From a virus, in IMG/VR virus record IMGVR_UViG_3300037189_023468, positions 1 to 33,350 of that record: a DNA stretch of 33,350 nucleotides; one strand, written 5' to 3'. How positions within the stretch are numbered: the stretch's first letter is position 1; each line of letters opens with the position of its first letter. The notes beneath the pieces are model-generated. The model saw only the letters and a program-made list of their open reading frames with translations, had not been told where the DNA came from and did not search any database. Position numbers and translations under genes: made by a program. Positions 1 to 7,545 of the stretch are shown here, piece by piece.

Positions 1-222
1 GGTGTTCAGAAGCTGAACTTTGGAATCTGCCTTATTGATTTGGAGGTTATTTGCAAACGATGTGTGCGTGTGCCCTGATGCCCCAAGGGCAACCCAGGAC
101 GTGCCGTTATACACATAAGCGGTATTGGCAACCGTGTCGTAGTAGGCGTCCCCTGCCGCTGGCGACGACGGGGCTGTAGCCAGATTTGGCAGGGTAAGGC
201 GGGTACCAATGAATTTACTCAT
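1..222 (-). CDS. Tail fibre-like structural protein, N-terminal fragment
   Basis: The frame opens with ATG at 222 and stays open for 74 codons to the window edge, so the gene continues outside. Residues about 18-47 carry the pattern PSSPAAGDAYYD...YVYNGTSWVALG, which closely resembles PASPAQGQVYYN...VYDGSAWQVIG in the neighbouring long tail gene; such blocks are common in phage tail fibres and collar-type proteins. There is no clear Shine-Dalgarno site, but TAGAAT (229-234) sits exactly six bases before the start, preceded by TGT as in an extended -10, so a leaderless transcript is possible. A virion tail role is inferred from this similarity and from position. Confidence 0.8.
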   Translation of the reverse strand, partial: MSKFIGTRLTLPNLATAPSSPAAGDAYYDTVANTAYVYNGTSWVALGASGHTHTSFANNLQINKADSKVQLLNT

Positions 223-258
223 AGACCTATTCTAACAGCCCCTAGGCTGCGCCGCTAG

Positions 259-1902
259 TTATCCTACGATTGCGTAGCGGTACGTCCCGGCAAGGCTAAT
301 TGTGATCGTTGCAACGGTTGTGCTTGTGGCGACAACCTCTGCGTAGACGAGCTCGTCGGCTGAGTCATAGATTCCAACTGTAATGTCCTTTGAGCCAAGG
401 CTGTGGGTGATTGCCTTTGCCTCGCCGGCTGTCCAGGTGGCGCTTCCTGCCTTCTTGCGGGCGATGGTAAAGCCGGACTCGGCAAGCGCGTCTCGAGCGC
501 CAGATGCGCTCGTAGCACCAGTACCACCGTTTGCAAGGGCGATTGCGGTGCCGTTCCAAGTGCCAGAAGTGATTGTTCCAACCGAGGTAAGGCTTGAAGC
601 AGTAACTCCGCTTCCAAGGGTTGTCCCGCTAAGAACTTCCGTGCCATTAATTCTGTATACCTTGCCATTGGCAATATTGACATGCTCAGAAAGAGTCCAC
701 GCGTCAGTTGCATCAACCCAGTTGATGGTCTTGTCCGTAGCGCCCTTGAGTGTAATGCCGCCGCCGTCAGCAGTTGCATCGCTTGGCGTGGCGACCGAGC
801 CAAGCTCAATGTTCTTGTCGTCTACGGTTAGCGTGGTTGAGTTAAGCGTGGTAGTTGTTCCGTTGACCGTAAGGTCGCCAGAAAGCACAAGGCTTGTACC
901 AGTTGCTGCGCCAATGTTTGGCGTGACCAGGGTTGGTGTATTGGCAAAGACCAGCGCACCAGTGCCCGTCTCGTCAGAGATTACGCCAGCAAGTTCGCTG
1001 GACGATGTTGCAGCAAACGCGCTAAGCTTGTTATTAGTAAGCGCAATCGTACCGCTTGCATCAGGTAGGGCAATGGTGCGATCCGCTGTTGGATCTGTTG
1101 CTTCAAGTCGTGTTTCGTTGACGTCATCGGTTGCGCCCTCAAACGAAATCCCGTGCGTTGCAGGAAGCTGAATTCCGTGAATAACTGGCGTGCTGGCAGT
1201 AGCGGTAAGCGTTACTCCGTCAAGAGTTGCGCTTGTCCCAAATACCAATGCCCCAGTTCCGGTTTCTCCAGTGACTGCGCTTGCAAGGTTTGCCGAAGAT
1301 GGCGTGGCAAGGAACGTGGCAACGCCAGTTCCAAGGCCAGAAACACCCGTGCTGATTGGCAAGCCAGTTGCATTGGTGAGCGTTGCGCTTGACGGCGTGC
1401 CAAGAACAGGCGTAACCAACGTTGGGCTGGTGGCAAATACCAGCGCTCCAGATCCGGTCTCATCGGAGATGGTGTTCTTAAGTTCAAGGGAGGTCGTTGC
1501 CGCAAAATCGCTCAGCTTGTTGGCAGTGCTTGCCTTGCTGGCAGCAAGGTCGTAAGCGGCCTTGACCGCAGTTGGCGTGGCAGCAAGAATGCTGCTGGTT
1601 GTGCTGGTGGAGTCGCTGAGCTGAACGGCACCGACAACGGACGTTGTGGCGGCGGCAATGGTGATGTTTGGCGTGGTACCACCGGACGAAGAAATCGCGC
1701 CAGAGCCAGTGACGGCAGTAACGGTTCCGCTTCCGGTTCCGATTACCTGCCAGGCGGAACCGTCATAAACCTTAAGGACATCAGTGCTGCTGTTGTAGTA
1801 AACCTGCCCCTGAGCTGGAGAGGCTGGGTCGGAGGGAAGGTTTTGAATAACAGCATTCTGTAGTTCATTTTTCTGGAGGTCAAGAACTGTTAGGAATTTC
1901 AT
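259..1902 (-). CDS. Tail fibre / tail appendage protein with internal repeats (547 aa)
   Basis: This long, Ala/Thr/Ser/Gly-rich protein lacks cysteine and is typical of phage tail fibres. It contains repeated blocks of the form ETGTGALVFATSPTLVTP (near residues 149-166, 214-226 and 312-328), separated by segments such as LGTPSSATLTNATGLPISTG, a composition widespread in tail fibres of marine and freshwater phages. An N-terminal block (PASPAQGQVYYN...GSAWQVIG) is shared with the gene to the left. The C-terminus (HSLGSKDITVGIYDS...YRYAIVG) is a beta-rich tip-like domain resembling the HNLG...VTIVD motif of the gene to the right. The start ATG at 1902 has AAGGA just upstream. It probably binds host surface structures, but the exact receptor role is unknown. 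Confidence 0.88.
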   Translation of the reverse strand: MKFLTVLDLQKNELQNAVIQNLPSDPASPAQGQVYYNSSTDVLKVYDGSAWQVIGTGSGTVTAVTGSGAISSSGGTTPNITIAAATTSVVGAVQLSDSTSTTSSILAATPTAVKAAYDLAASKASTANKLSDFAATTSLELKNTISDETGSGALVFATSPTLVTPVLGTPSSATLTNATGLPISTGVSGLGTGVATFLATPSSANLASAVTGETGTGALVFGTSATLDGVTLTATASTPVIHGIQLPATHGISFEGATDDVNETRLEATDPTADRTIALPDASGTIALTNNKLSAFAATSSSELAGVISDETGTGALVFANTPTLVTPNIGAATGTSLVLSGDLTVNGTTTTLNSTTLTVDDKNIELGSVATPSDATADGGGITLKGATDKTINWVDATDAWTLSEHVNIANGKVYRINGTEVLSGTTLGSGVTASSLTSVGTITSGTWNGTAIALANGGTGATSASGARDALAESGFTIARKKAGSATWTAGEAKAITHSLGSKDITVGIYDSADELVYAEVVATSTTVATITISLAGTYRYAIVG

Positions 1903-1911
1903 TTTTGATCC

Positions 1912-2211
1912 TTAATTTAGATATGCCTTGCCGCCAAAGGGACTCGAGAAGCTCACTATAACTTGATTGCTCGACGCATAGAAGACTTCGCCAATCTGAA
2001 CAGCTCCGGCGCTGTCAACAATTGTTACACTTGGGAACCTTCCAAGGTTGTGGGTAATAGTCCAGGTTGACGAAGAGGAGAGCTGATTGTGCGTGTATGT
2101 TGCGCCACCAATAATTGCGACAGAGGACGTAGTTGTGATGAGGTTGCTTGTGTCGGTAACTGTAATTGAGCCGCTAGACTCGGCGATAATTGCATTAAAG
2201 TCGTCAATCAT
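1912..2211 (-). CDS. Small tail protein (99 aa)
   Basis: The second half reads TWTITHNLGRFPSVTIVDSAG followed by IGEVFYASSNQVIVSFSSPF, a beta-sandwich-like module frequently found at the end of phage fibre and receptor-binding proteins (HNLG...P.V.I.D...G). A related HSLGSKDITVGIYDS segment ends the long fibre gene next to it. Its ATG overlaps the stop of the preceding gene (2208-2211, ATGA), so translation is coupled. It is likely a minor tail or fibre component; the exact part is not identifiable from sequence alone. Confidence 0.78.
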   Translation of the reverse strand: MIDDFNAIIAESSGSITVTDTSNLITTTSSVAIIGGATYTHNQLSSSSTWTITHNLGRFPSVTIVDSAGAVQIGEVFYASSNQVIVSFSSPFGGKAYLN

Positions 2212-2555
2212 CTGGTAATTTCTCCGCTTACAAGAAACTCGCCTTCAACAACCCTGCTGACAATGCCGCTCGAAGAAACAACCTCAAGGTCGTATCGATA
2301 CTTTCCCGCGGGGATAATTGCCGTGGTTGCGGCCGGCACAGTAATCTCTATTTCCCCAGAAGCATTGAGCGTAATTCCAGCACCGCTGGTTGCAAGGGTC
2401 AATTGAACCCCCGGGGCGCCCCGAGAAGAGCGCACCTTCATTCTGGCAGTGTACGTAGAAAGATTCACCACGACGCCGCTTGAGTCTTTGTACGTAATCT
2501 CCCGGACAAGCGTTGCACCCTGTTCGCAGATGATGTCATAAATACTTGCAGGCAT
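2208..2555 (-). CDS. Probable tail-associated protein (115 aa)
   Basis: The protein starts MPASIYDIICEQGATL and has a beta-rich body (VREITYKDSSGVVVNLSTYT, then EIEITVPAATTAIIPAGKYR), ending with YDLEVVSSSGIVSRVVEGEF. This pattern, an EQGATF-like opening followed by a beta-sandwich ending in a 'YDLE...G.V.R...GEF' strand, is known from phage minor tail or baseplate-like proteins encoded beside fibre genes. The frame is open further upstream, but that extension runs into the divergent terminase start at 2632 and has no coding character, so ATG 2555 is preferred. It is the first gene of the leftward tail block. Confidence 0.75.
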   Translation of the reverse strand: MPASIYDIICEQGATLVREITYKDSSGVVVNLSTYTARMKVRSSRGAPGVQLTLATSGAGITLNASGEIEITVPAATTAIIPAGKYRYDLEVVSSSGIVSRVVEGEFLVSGEITR

Positions 2556-2612
2556 GCCGCCATTTTCTGTTAGTTTTTCAGTAAAGTCAATGCTTTGTGG
2601 TTTTACGTTGGG

Positions 2613-2631
2613 TATAGTGTAATATACAAGT
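2613..2631 (+). promoter_or_regulatory. Candidate -10 elements for the terminase genes
   Basis: TATAGT (2613-2618) and TAATAT (2620-2625) lie just upstream of the ATG at 2632. TAATAT is exactly six bases from the start, the spacing expected when transcription begins on the A of the start codon. No Shine-Dalgarno site precedes 2632. No convincing -35 box was found. Confidence 0.45.
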
Positions 2632-3171
2632 ATGGGTAAGCCGGGGCGAAAGCCACAAGCACAGATTGACGCGTTGCGGGAGCAGATTACGCAACTGCTC
2701 CTTAACGGCGTGCCTACGGCACAAATCTCCAAGGCTACCGACCTCTCTGTCCACACTGTTAGGGAGCACATTCGGGCGATTAGAAAGAAGTGGGCAGAGG
2801 ACCAACCCGACCAAATCCTTACAAGGGCAGAACTTGTCCAGCGCGCCAGAATGATTGGCCAGCAAGCTGCGGTTGGCGCCTCTAAGGCTCGTGGCTCGGC
2901 AATGGAGATCCAGTACCTAAAGATTCAAATTGAAATATTAGATAAGGTTGCAAAGTTGACTGGGGCCTACGCGCCAGTTCGCCAAGAGGTTAGCGGTGTT
3001 GATGGTGGGGCAATTGAGATTTCCAAAACCCCCCACGAGATTGACACGCTTACCGCTGGGGAGCTTTCCGGCAGGCTTGCAATATGGGCAAGGCAGTTAG
3101 AGGAGGCGTCAAAGATTGCAGAACACGAAGCAGAAGCAAAGCAAATCAAAGATACCAGCGCCGCCGAGTAA
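2632..3171 (+). CDS. terS: Terminase small subunit (179 aa)
   Basis: The N-terminal third contains a helix-turn-helix (NGVPTAQISKATDLSVHTVR, about residues 25-44) followed by a basic helix (EHIRAIRKKW). The middle is helical, with a KARGSAMEIQYLKIQIEILD stretch typical of small terminase oligomerisation regions, and the tail is charged. In the family, the small subunit recognises the packaging site and regulates the large subunit. The large terminase gene follows and overlaps by 56 bases in another frame, which supports the call. The ATG at 2632 has no Shine-Dalgarno site and may be translated from a leaderless mRNA. Confidence 0.85.
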   Translation: MGKPGRKPQAQIDALREQITQLLLNGVPTAQISKATDLSVHTVREHIRAIRKKWAEDQPDQILTRAELVQRARMIGQQAAVGASKARGSAMEIQYLKIQIEILDKVAKLTGAYAPVRQEVSGVDGGAIEISKTPHEIDTLTAGELSGRLAIWARQLEEASKIAEHEAEAKQIKDTSAAE

Positions 3172-4579
3172 CGAGCAGTACCGCTCATGGCTTCGGGATA
3201 GGGCTGCCTCAGACGATGCCGCATTTGCGGAATATGTAAGCGGCCTAGTCTTCCCAAAGCACCTTAGGGAGATGGAGCACTTCCTCTCGGAAAACCCAAG
3301 GGCGCTTGTTCTAATGCCCAGAGGTCACGCAAAAACCACGCAGTTAATCCATCGCGCGGCCAGATTAGTTGGCGTAACCCAGGGGAAGATTCGAATCGGA
3401 ATTGTTACATCGGTTCTTTCTGACGCGCTTGCGCGATCAAGGGCAATCAAGACAATTGTTGAGTCTGCAAGTTTTGCAGAAATCTTCCCCTGGGCAAGGG
3501 GCGGGGTTGCGGGCGGGAAGTGGACCGACGAAGTCTGGACCATTAAGGGCGTTAACCTTGGCAAGGACGCAACGTGCTTTGCAGATGGATTGACCTCGAT
3601 TAAGCCTGGTCCGCGCCTTGACCTCCTAATTGCAGACGACATTGTTGGACTTAGGGAAAACGCCACCCCAACCCAGCGACAAAAGGCAAGCGAGACCTAC
3701 TGGCAGGTTATCGATCCGATGCTTGTTCCTGGCGCCACAAGGTGGTACATCGGGACAAGATGGCACGAAGACGACTTCTATGCGGAGCTCACCAGCAAGG
3801 GAATTCCAACATATCTAAGAAAATCCCTTGAGGACGCTGGTCCGCTCTGGCCGGAAATGTATACCACCAACGATCTTGAGGTTAAGCGCGAAGAACTCGG
3901 CACGCCAATCTTCAACTTACAATACCAAAACGACGTTACCTCCATGGGCGGAAACATCTTCCGCTATGAATTCTTTCAGTATGTTGATCAGGTGCCACCG
4001 GGGGCAAGGAGGGTAGGTGTAGACCTTGCCGCATCCGAAAGGGAGAGGTCAGACTACACCGCTGCGGTCGAAGTCGTGGAGGATGACGACCATAATCTTT
4101 ACGTCGTTGGAGCGTACAGAACAAGAATTCAGCAGGGTCATCAAAAGTGGCTAACGGGAGTTGACCGAGAGGGGTCAATCGTTGATGACTCGTCTAGCCC
4201 AAAGCTTCTTTGGCCAGCAAAGTTTGTTGGCCTGCGCGGGCAACGAGATACCTGGGGTGACGAGCCAAGAAAGTTCACCGAGGTTAACATTGAGGCCGTC
4301 CAGTACCAGTCAACCTTTGTTCGCGAGTTGGTTAACGAGACTAGGCTTCCGGCCCGAGCCGTAAGGCCGGAAAGAGACAAAGTCTTTAGGTCCAGGTCCC
4401 TTGCCGCACGATACGAAGCGGGTAAGGTGTTTCACCTAAAGAATGGACCAGGGATTAGACAGCTTGAGTCTGAAATGATGTCTTTCCCAAACAGCGAACA
4501 CGACGACCTTATTGACGCCCTTGTGTATGCCGCAGACGTTGGGACAATTGGATTCTACTTTACTGCCGCAAAGCGCTAG
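3116..4579 (+). CDS. terL: Terminase large subunit (ATPase and nuclease, 487 aa)
   Basis: This is the DNA-packaging motor. The Walker A-like loop PRGHAKTT lies at residues 68-75, and Walker B LDLLIADD at 168-175 with its adjacent acidic pair. A coupling-type motif (GATRWYIGTRWHEDD) is at about 206-220. The RNase H-like nuclease domain begins at GVDLAASERERSDYTAAVEV (first catalytic Asp about 303) and ends with HDDLIDALVYAAD (about 466-478). The start is TTG at 3116, chosen because a perfect AGGAGG (3101-3106) lies nine bases upstream and no in-frame ATG is better placed. It overlaps the small subunit gene. Its stop codon shares a CTAG palindrome with the stop of the convergent gene. Length is normal for the family. 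Confidence 0.95.
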   Translation: MQNTKQKQSKSKIPAPPSNEQYRSWLRDRAASDDAAFAEYVSGLVFPKHLREMEHFLSENPRALVLMPRGHAKTTQLIHRAARLVGVTQGKIRIGIVTSVLSDALARSRAIKTIVESASFAEIFPWARGGVAGGKWTDEVWTIKGVNLGKDATCFADGLTSIKPGPRLDLLIADDIVGLRENATPTQRQKASETYWQVIDPMLVPGATRWYIGTRWHEDDFYAELTSKGIPTYLRKSLEDAGPLWPEMYTTNDLEVKREELGTPIFNLQYQNDVTSMGGNIFRYEFFQYVDQVPPGARRVGVDLAASERERSDYTAAVEVVEDDDHNLYVVGAYRTRIQQGHQKWLTGVDREGSIVDDSSSPKLLWPAKFVGLRGQRDTWGDEPRKFTEVNIEAVQYQSTFVRELVNETRLPARAVRPERDKVFRSRSLAARYEAGKVFHLKNGPGIRQLESEMMSFPNSEHDDLIDALVYAADVGTIGFYFTAAKR

Positions 4580-4953
4580 GACTTCCTAAACTGCCAAATT
4601 GTTGATTGCTTCTTGCACTTCCAGCAAGAGGCGGTGATGATCGTTTCCACAATACTCGTCTTAAAGCCTTCGGTTGGCTTTTCTTGAGACCTAGTCCCAC
4701 ACGCAGAGCACTCCCAGAACCCCGACTGAGCAGCCTTAGCGCAGATTCGATACTGCCAAATATCTCGCTTTGGGTCTGGGTGCGCCCTTGCCTCGATCTC
4801 GTACCCGTCCTTCCTGAGCTCCTCAATTCTTGCGCCAAATCGACCGCCACCGCAATCCGGCTGCATGATCACGCTCCCATCAATCCATACATTGAGGTTT
4901 CTTTGGAGGACCTCGAGCACTAGTTGCTTCCTGGTCTTCTTACTGGTATTCAC
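4576..4953 (-). CDS. Winged-helix plus zinc-ribbon protein (125 aa)
   Basis: The N-terminal half (RKQLVLEVLQRNLNVWIDGS, then RFGARIEELRKDGYEIEARA) has the layout of a winged helix-turn-helix, as found in small phage and plasmid regulators. The C-terminal half has four cysteines in two CxxC pairs (ECSACG and CWKC), a probable zinc ribbon. GTG at 4953 is the likely start: AAAGGAG (4962-4968 on the minus strand) is well placed, whereas the upstream ATG at 4995 lies only two bases from a good -10 box. It has its own promoter (4997-5026). A DNA-binding regulatory role is inferred. It converges on the terminase gene with a four-base overlap. Confidence 0.7.
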   Translation of the reverse strand: MNTSKKTRKQLVLEVLQRNLNVWIDGSVIMQPDCGGGRFGARIEELRKDGYEIEARAHPDPKRDIWQYRICAKAAQSGFWECSACGTRSQEKPTEGFKTSIVETIITASCWKCKKQSTIWQFRKS

Positions 4954-4996
4954 GCTCAAACTCCTTTCAGGATGATATGTTTGTTTACCTGCCAAG

Positions 4997-5026
4997 ATGA
5001 TACATCTGTCGCAAGTGTTTTGTCAA
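4997..5026 (-). promoter_or_regulatory. Sigma-70-type promoter for the winged-helix/zinc gene
   Basis: On the minus strand a perfect -35 TTGACA (5021-5026) is followed by 18 bases and a -10 TATCAT (4997-5002). Transcription would start near 4990, giving a short leader before the GTG start at 4953. Confidence 0.75.
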
Positions 5027-5097
5027 TGCTAGGGGAATGCCTAGTTTATGCCTAAAAACGTACCTTGGAATTCAAAGAATATCAAAGAAAACCAGGG

Positions 5098-5319
5098 CTA
5101 ATCTTGATTTTTTGGCTTGGAATCGTTTGTATTAATTTCTTCCATAACGATCTCAAGCGCCCTGCGTAACCCAAGCACGTAGGAAAGCCTAGAAACAGAG
5201 TCAACCTTTCCCGGGAGGTTTGACTTGGACTGCTCGCTAAACGCTGCGGATATGGCTCCGGACAACCTTGAGACAATGCGCTTAGCGGCCAATTTCTGGG
5301 TCTGATCTGAGGATGACAT
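5098..5319 (-). CDS. Hypothetical small protein (73 aa)
   Basis: This is a lysine/serine-rich, mostly helical protein without recognisable motifs. The ATG at 5319 lies inside the end of the upstream gene (38-base overlap) and has a strong AAGGAG five bases before it, which supports expression. The pattern (LAAKRIVSRLSGAISAAFSE, then SYVLGLRRALEIVMEEI) suggests two or three amphipathic helices. Function unknown. Confidence 0.65.
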   Translation of the reverse strand: MSSSDQTQKLAAKRIVSRLSGAISAAFSEQSKSNLPGKVDSVSRLSYVLGLRRALEIVMEEINTNDSKPKNQD

Positions 5320-5674
5320 TGATCTCCTTGTTGAGGCTCTCGGCTATTTCCTTGATGTCCCTTGCGGCAGCCAAAACTTGCGAGCTTTTTCCGTTGATAG
5401 AAAACCTTACATCAAAAGTCCAAATTCCGCCTGTCTCCCTTGGCGGCTGGCACTTTACGGCAATGTTGTCCTGCTCGCCGTCTATCCCATAGACCGAGAT
5501 GATGCCGCTAAGGACGCGGAAGATATGGGCAACAATTTCACTTGCCTGCTCCTCTTCCGTCTCGCTAAAAAACTTCTTTGCAAAGACCTTAAGGGAGGAC
5601 GCGTAGAGGTCGCCTACCGAATCTCGGCTTGGCTTTGACCAGGCAAGGTATCTTTCAAAATCGTCCATTGCCAC
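5282..5674 (-). CDS. Hypothetical protein (130 aa)
   Basis: The N-terminal half is helical and acidic (FFSETEEEQASEIVAHIFRV) and is followed by a beta-rich segment (GIWTFDVRFSINGKSSQVLA) and another helix. No family was recognised. It follows the FkbM-like gene after a gap of 31 bases and overlaps the next gene. The initiator could be ATG 5674 or ATG 5668; neither has a strong ribosome site, so the exact start is uncertain. Confidence 0.65.
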   Translation of the reverse strand: MAMDDFERYLAWSKPSRDSVGDLYASSLKVFAKKFFSETEEEQASEIVAHIFRVLSGIISVYGIDGEQDNIAVKCQPPRETGGIWTFDVRFSINGKSSQVLAAARDIKEIAESLNKEINVILRSDPEIGR

Positions 5675-5705
5675 ATGGTAGCAAGCGCCTTGGTTTTTTC
5701 CAGGG

Positions 5706-6347
5706 TCAACCGTGCTGCGGACGCCGGGAGAGGATGATATTTTCAGTGTTTTTTAGCACGGGCAGGAAGCCAAACTCTAGATATCTCTCAGTAATTTCCC
5801 TGTCCCTCCCGTCGTGCTCAATGCAGATCACACTAGTGCGGAACCGATCTGGGTCAAATTGCAGGGAAAGGTCTGAAGACGTGCCCTCGACATCAATTGA
5901 TACAAAGTCTATGACTGGGTTGATTGAATATGAAAGATCAAGCACTTCTTTCATCGTAACCACGGGGACATAAATCTCAGAAAATTCTGTCCCTGGGATT
6001 GGGATGTTTTTAACATAATCTTTCCATTTTTCGTAGTTTTCCACTTCCATGGTTGAGACGCCAGAATTTGGAGACTCCCACATGAGCCGAATTCTCTCTT
6101 TTGCCTGATGATCGCCTGTGATCATTGCGTTGATAAGGGTCATTTTTTTGTCGCCCCGATAAAGATCAAAAAGCCTTCGGAACGAAAAAGAAGATCCGTC
6201 GACTAAAACCCCCGACCATCCGAGCTCCGCCAGCCTTCTCGTGTTGCTCATATTGACCCCGTCGTATGCGCCAATGTCAAGGAACGAGCCGACAGTGCCC
6301 TCAAATAATTGAAGGATTATCTCTTCTTCGTTATTTTGAGAATACAC
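5706..6347 (-). CDS. FkbM-family SAM-dependent methyltransferase (213 aa)
   Basis: The FLDIGAYDGVNMSNT motif (residues 22-36) is the S-adenosylmethionine-binding glycine loop of FkbM-type methyltransferases; LVDGSSFSFRRL follows as the acidic strand II and VIDFVSIDVEGTSSD as the later core strand. The fold is nearly complete. FkbM enzymes O-methylate sugars or other small hydroxylated substrates, so it may decorate a glycan, but the substrate is unknown. The start is GTG at 6347, directly abutting the TAG of the upstream gene (TAGGTG), so translation is probably coupled; a later start would cut into the SAM motif. Confidence 0.85.
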   Translation of the reverse strand: MYSQNNEEEIILQLFEGTVGSFLDIGAYDGVNMSNTRRLAELGWSGVLVDGSSFSFRRLFDLYRGDKKMTLINAMITGDHQAKERIRLMWESPNSGVSTMEVENYEKWKDYVKNIPIPGTEFSEIYVPVVTMKEVLDLSYSINPVIDFVSIDVEGTSSDLSLQFDPDRFRTSVICIEHDGRDREITERYLEFGFLPVLKNTENIILSRRPQHG

Positions 6348-6512
6348 CTAAAGGGCGGCAATAAGGTCAACTGCGGCGGCAACGACCTCATCCAGACTCT
6401 TGCTGACGGCGCTGCCAACCACACGCTTGTCCCTGCGGTCCCAAATAATGGCAATCCACTCTGCGCCGTGTAGGCCAATGTGAATAACCTCGTAGCGGTC
6501 TTTCTTGCTCAT
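6348..6512 (-). CDS. Hypothetical small protein (54 aa)
   Basis: A short gene with MSKKDRYEVIHIGLHGAEWI, then AIIWDRRDKRVVGSAV and a helical tail KSLDEVVAAAVDLIAAL. Its ATG overlaps the stop of the upstream gene (ATGA, 6509-6512), and its own stop abuts the GTG of the FkbM-like gene, so it is embedded in a translationally coupled chain. The strand-strand-helix pattern suggests a compact fold. Function unknown. Confidence 0.7.
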   Translation of the reverse strand: MSKKDRYEVIHIGLHGAEWIAIIWDRRDKRVVGSAVSKSLDEVVAAAVDLIAAL

Positions 6513-6865
6513 GACTTCACCAGCTTTGTGTCTTTTGCGTCAAATTTCTTACCCCAGACGCCACGCTTTAGGGCAATGGCAATGAGGGCATAGTTGGCGA
6601 TATCAAGAAGGGCATCTTCAAGAAACTCGTCAACGTGCTCCTCTTTTATTGGGTCAAGTAAGACTTTACCATCGACAATCTTGCCATTCAAACTCTTCAT
6701 GACTCGAGACATCTTGTCGTTGGCAACCCTACTAAGGACCCCGTACAATCCTAACTGCTCAATGTTCAAGTTGCCATACTTTGCCTGTCTTTCAACAAGC
6801 AGGGAAAACGCCTCCCCGTAAATCTCTCGAAATGCCTCTTGGAACGTCGGCTCTGCTTTTGTCAT
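6509..6865 (-). CDS. DUF1599 / Nmad1-like protein (118 aa)
   Basis: The protein has the pattern of the DUF1599 family (also called nucleotide modification associated domain 1): FREIYGEAFSLLVERQAKYG, then LYGVLSRVANDKMSRVMKSL and a helical DALLDIANYALIAIAL segment. The family is all-helical, related in layout to MazG-type NTP pyrophosphohydrolases, and is common in phages, where it is thought to act in nucleotide metabolism or base modification. ATG 6865 is chosen over ATG 6886 because AGGAA lies at a proper distance and the ATG overlaps the preceding stop (ATGA). The exact substrate cannot be read from the sequence. Confidence 0.65.
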   Translation of the reverse strand: MTKAEPTFQEAFREIYGEAFSLLVERQAKYGNLNIEQLGLYGVLSRVANDKMSRVMKSLNGKIVDGKVLLDPIKEEHVDEFLEDALLDIANYALIAIALKRGVWGKKFDAKDTKLVKS

Positions 6866-7053
6866 CCGTTGTTCCTCACCATCCAAAGCATTGAGAGCAC
6901 ATTGCCAAATAAAACTGCCCCGGCAACAAAGAGCGCAAGCCCACCTCCGGGTTCATTTGATCTCCTGTAAACCTGAACAAACATCACCGAATGAAATATG
7001 GACAGCAGAAACAGCCAGCCCACAATGATGTTACCGAGTAGTACCTGATCCAT
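6862..7053 (-). CDS. Small membrane protein (63 aa)
   Basis: Two hydrophobic segments are separated by a short polar, glycine-rich loop: IIVGWLFLLSIFHSVMFVQV (about residues 9-28) and GLALFVAGAVLFGNVLSMLW (about 38-57). The loop (YRRSNEPGG) is basic. It is probably an inner-membrane protein. Holins and spanins are sometimes this small, but no lysis gene lies nearby, so no lysis role is claimed. It overlaps genes on both sides (22 bases upstream, ATGA downstream). Confidence 0.7.
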   Translation of the reverse strand: MDQVLLGNIIVGWLFLLSIFHSVMFVQVYRRSNEPGGGLALFVAGAVLFGNVLSMLWMVRNNG

Positions 7054-7225
7054 CTTTCTTCCCCTTTTTGAAAATCATTGGAAAGCACTCTGAGCAAACA
7101 AGTTGATTGCCCCAACCGCTTCCATCGTCGTAGCCAACATTAATACAGGAACTTTTGCGCATGTGGCAAACGCCGCATCGCGGGTTCCTGGGGTTACTTT
7201 CTTCCTGCTTCTGTTCTCTTTGCAT
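7031..7225 (-). CDS. Zinc-ribbon protein (64 aa)
   Basis: Two cysteine pairs, CGVCHMRKSSC (about residues 16-26) and CSECF (about 44-48), frame a short loop, as expected for a zinc-binding treble-clef or ribbon. The end is basic (FKKGKKDGSGTTR). ATG 7225 has AAGGA just upstream. The frame is open further upstream, but that part overlaps the preceding gene and is not needed. Function unknown; proteins of this type often bind nucleic acid or a protein partner. Confidence 0.68.
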   Translation of the reverse strand: MQREQKQEESNPRNPRCGVCHMRKSSCINVGYDDGSGWGNQLVCSECFPMIFKKGKKDGSGTTR

Positions 7226-7403
7226 GTTCCTTGCAAGTATAGCGCATCCTTGAGGATGCTGATGCCCCAGTAAAGACAATCTCTTTGTAGCAAAAAATGC
7301 CGTTGGTCTTAAGTTGCGTACAGCACTCAATGCAGGCACGTGAGGACAGGGCCACCTTTGGGGGTGGTCCAGATTGCTTCTTTGCCGCTATCTTTGCTGC
7401 CAT
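7194..7403 (-). CDS. Cysteine-containing small protein (69 aa)
   Basis: A basic N-terminus (MAAKIAAKKQSGPPPK) is followed by ACIECCTQLKTNGIFCYKE and MRYTCKEHAKRTEAGRK, which could form a small zinc site. No Shine-Dalgarno site is present, but TATGAT (7410-7415) lies exactly six bases before the ATG and is preceded by TGT, so leaderless expression from an extended -10 promoter is likely. It overlaps the next gene by 32 bases. Function unknown. Confidence 0.6.
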   Translation of the reverse strand: MAAKIAAKKQSGPPPKVALSSRACIECCTQLKTNGIFCYKEIVFTGASASSRMRYTCKEHAKRTEAGRK

Positions 7404-7409
7404 GAAAAA

Positions 7410-7418
7410 ATCATAACA
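7410..7418 (-). promoter_or_regulatory. Extended -10 promoter, leaderless start for the gene at 7403
   Basis: On the minus strand TGT-TATGAT is followed by six bases and ATG at 7403. The start site of transcription should coincide with the A of ATG. Confidence 0.5.
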
Positions 7419-7500
7419 CAGAAAAAGTAAATTTATGGCAAAAACGAAAACAATCTGGCATTATTACCAAACCGGCTTATGTCGGTAGGGTCTTTGGCCC

Positions 7501-7540
7501 TGGCCGCCTTGGGGTTTCCTCCTTTTCCCCTTGGCGGCCA
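7501..7540 (-). terminator. Stem-loop downstream of the ParB-like gene
   Basis: The arms 7501-7514 and 7527-7540 are complementary (TGGCCGCC with GGCGGCCA, GGGG with CCCC) with a 2x2 internal loop. It starts five bases after the ParB-like stop. There is no clear U-run on the minus-strand RNA, so it may be a processing or stabilising hairpin rather than a strong terminator. The rest of 7416-7545 holds no gene that I can support. Confidence 0.45.
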
Positions 7541-7545
7541 CTTCT

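Noticed and set aside
383-1171. Long open frame on the plus strand (262 codons) inside the fibre gene
   Set aside because: It is antisense to a protein with repetitive, clearly coding sequence; its product is a low-complexity Val/Ala/Ser shadow without a ribosome site.
259-2555. Diversity-generating retroelement acting on the fibre gene
   Set aside because: No reverse transcriptase and no template/variable repeat pair with adenine-specific changes was seen; the internal repeats are ordinary fibre repeats.
2556-2771. N-terminal extension of the tail protein at 2208
   Set aside because: It overlaps the divergent terminase promoter and start, and the extension lacks coding character; ATG 2555 gives a family-like beginning.
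3116-3171. Possible programmed frameshift between small and large terminase
   Set aside because: The overlap has its own AGGAGG and TTG start at standard distance, so separate initiation is simpler.
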